A stretch of 43,142 bases of DNA, taken from NCBI GenBank assembly GCA_022710185.1, contig JAKLHK010000025.1, positions 1 to 43,142 on the forward strand, read 5' to 3'. Numbering within the stretch: the first letter of the stretch is position 1; the number at the start of each line of letters is the position of its first letter. Of the stretch, positions 42,074 to 43,142 are shown piece after piece. The notes under the pieces were generated by a model. It searched no databases, was not told the origin of the DNA, and worked only from the letters and a program-made list of their open reading frames with translations. Both the position numbers and the translations under genes were made by a program. This DNA is from Bacteroidota bacterium (GTDB taxonomy: Bacteria > Bacteroidota > Bacteroidia > Bacteroidales > JAGNHN01).

Positions 42074-42916
42074 TTGAATGTGATCCACGAGCTCGGCCCT
42101 GGCCTATTTGACGCTTCCTTTCGCCACCTGAGCGGTCCGGGGCCTGTTGACCGGGTGCTTTGCTTTGACAGGAACAACCTGCTCTGGAAAATAGTGGAGG
42201 AAGGGCTTGCGCTGCCACGCTGCCATGAGCTCATGGGCTTGCCGGAGGAGGCAGAATTTATCTTTGCGTTCACGCTTTGCGATGAACCTTGCTATTTGTA
42301 CCTCGGCCTGCCCCTGCCGGAGGGTAATGGCCTGAAGTACCGGGATCCTTACCTTTTCCGCAGCCTGCAGCCCGCAGAGCTGGCCTGGGCCAGTCTGCTG
42401 GGCCTTCAGCTGTCGGCCTGGTATGCGCACCACCGACGCTGCGGTATGTGTGGTTCTGTCCTTGCCCATATGGAAGATGAGCGTGCCTTGTACTGCCCGG
42501 GATGCGAAGCCGTGCTCTACCCGCAGATCGCCCCGGCGGTAATTGTGGCGGTAACCTCCGGACAGAAAATCCTGCTGGCCCGCTCCTCAGCGCGGCCCGG
42601 CGGGTGGTATTCCCTGATCTCGGGCTATGTGGACATTGGGGAGACCCTGGAAGCGGCGGTGGTGCGCGAAGTGCAGGAGGAGGTAGGGCTCAGCGTTCAC
42701 GGCATACGCTATGTGGTGAGCCAGCCCTGGCCCTTGTCTGCCTCATTGATGGTAGGCTTTGTCGCTGAGGCCTCTGAAGACCAGGAAATCCGGGTAGACG
42801 GAAATGAGATCGCAGAAGCTGCATGGTTTACCCGTGACCGGCTACCGGACCATCCGCCCCTTCTGGGCATCGCCGGGGAGTTGATCGAAAGGTTCAGAAA
42901 TGGAGAATTGTGTTAG
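42074..42916 (+). CDS. nudC: NADH pyrophosphatase NudC-like Nudix hydrolase
   Basis: About 280 residues. No ATG fits the beginning; a TTG at 42074 or a GTG at 42080 is the probable start. An N-terminal NudC-specific domain is followed by a zinc ribbon (CGMCGSVL...CPGCEAVLYP), the Nudix box GYVDIGETLEAAVVREVQEEVGL (complete GX5EX7REUXEEXGU), and the NADH-pyrophosphatase motif SQPWPLSASLM (usual form SQPWPFPxS). It splits NAD(H) to NMN(H) and AMP; members also remove NAD caps from RNA. It is located 57 bp after rnfA in the same direction. Confidence 0.92.
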   Translation: MNVIHELGPGLFDASFRHLSGPGPVDRVLCFDRNNLLWKIVEEGLALPRCHELMGLPEEAEFIFAFTLCDEPCYLYLGLPLPEGNGLKYRDPYLFRSLQPAELAWASLLGLQLSAWYAHHRRCGMCGSVLAHMEDERALYCPGCEAVLYPQIAPAVIVAVTSGQKILLARSSARPGGWYSLISGYVDIGETLEAAVVREVQEEVGLSVHGIRYVVSQPWPLSASLMVGFVAEASEDQEIRVDGNEIAEAAWFTRDRLPDHPPLLGIAGELIERFRNGELC

Positions 42917-43025
42917 CCCCGTAGGGACGAAAACCAAAATTTCTATATCATTGATTAACATCATATTGCCTTCATTCATTCATCGAAAACATACAATTAT
43001 ACATACATTTTCAGTTTGTTTCTAC

Positions 43026-43142
43026 CTATCCTGTCCTATCCGTTCCGGGGCCTTCTGAGACAGGAAAGGTAAGGAGGAGGAAACATAGCATAAGCGATAC
43101 AAGGATGGCCACAACCCATATCCAGGGACTGGCTCGGCCAAA
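43026..43142 (-). CDS. C-terminus of a membrane protein (partial)
   Basis: The minus strand is open from the window edge to a TAG at 43026-43028, reading WIWVVAILVSLMLCFLLLTF followed by a short polar tail. The hydrophobic run is typical of a final transmembrane helix. Too short to name. The opposite strand also offers an ATG at 43105 with no recognisable content. The spacer 42917-43025 is AT-rich with no other feature seen. Confidence 0.4.
   Translation of the reverse strand, partial: FGRASPWIWVVAILVSLMLCFLLLTFPVSEGPGTDRTG

Overview
The window suggests a member of the Bacteroidota, probably an anaerobic or fermentative, Bacteroidales-like lineage with fairly GC-rich DNA. Four things support this. 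Several large secreted proteins end in type IX secretion (T9SS) sorting domains (type A 'YPNP...' tails, and one type B 'PNAFSPDGDGLND' tail). The promoter -7 element TAnnTTTG, typical of this phylum, recurs in front of genes on both strands. Shine-Dalgarno sequences are mostly missing. A [FeFe]-hydrogenase maturase (hydF) and a full rnf operon point to anaerobic redox metabolism.

Layout, left to right. (1) 1-8726, minus strand: one giant surface protein cut by the window edge (at least 2,908 codons, no stop seen), ending in a long array of cadherin/Ig-like repeats. (2) 9168-9867: four tRNA genes (Gly-CCC, Ser-GCT, Pro-TGG, Arg-TCT), then palindromes and a 57-bp duplication. (3) 10125-13570: a T9SS type B protein divergent from a C10 cysteine protease, with heptamer microsatellites between them. 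(4) 13708-16558: an orphan transposase-type zinc-ribbon protein, two related thioredoxins (one a lipoprotein) and a PLP-dependent sulfur amino acid enzyme. (5) 16639-20967, minus strand: two more C10-CUB-CUB-T9SS proteases. (6) 21187-24821: hutI and a fused ftcD for histidine degradation, then a MarC-type membrane protein. (7) 24992-25641: a decayed Fic gene in AT-rich DNA. (8) 25671-32699: a PKD-domain T9SS protein, an AAA_14/DUF4143 ATPase, an MFS transporter with a patatin-like lipase, and an intact Fic protein. (9) 32884-36375: aspA overlapping hydF, then an SDR oxidoreductase. (10) 36395-42016: an RseC-like protein and rnfBCDGEA, then a NudC-like Nudix hydrolase and the tail of a membrane protein.

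How the genes may fit together. The secreted C10 proteases, histidine degradation and aspartase suit a lifestyle of protein and amino acid fermentation. HydF and Rnf would serve disposal of reductant and build-up of an ion gradient. This is inferred from gene content.

The most unusual signals are non-coding. At least nine intergenic spots carry tandem 7-bp repeats of different sequence. Paired symmetric elements with the same 33-bp spacing sit at the promoters of the AAA_14 ATPase and the Fic gene. The giant adhesin has a higher-order A-B-C repeat of about 880 bp. No CRISPR array, rRNA operon or complete insertion sequence was seen.
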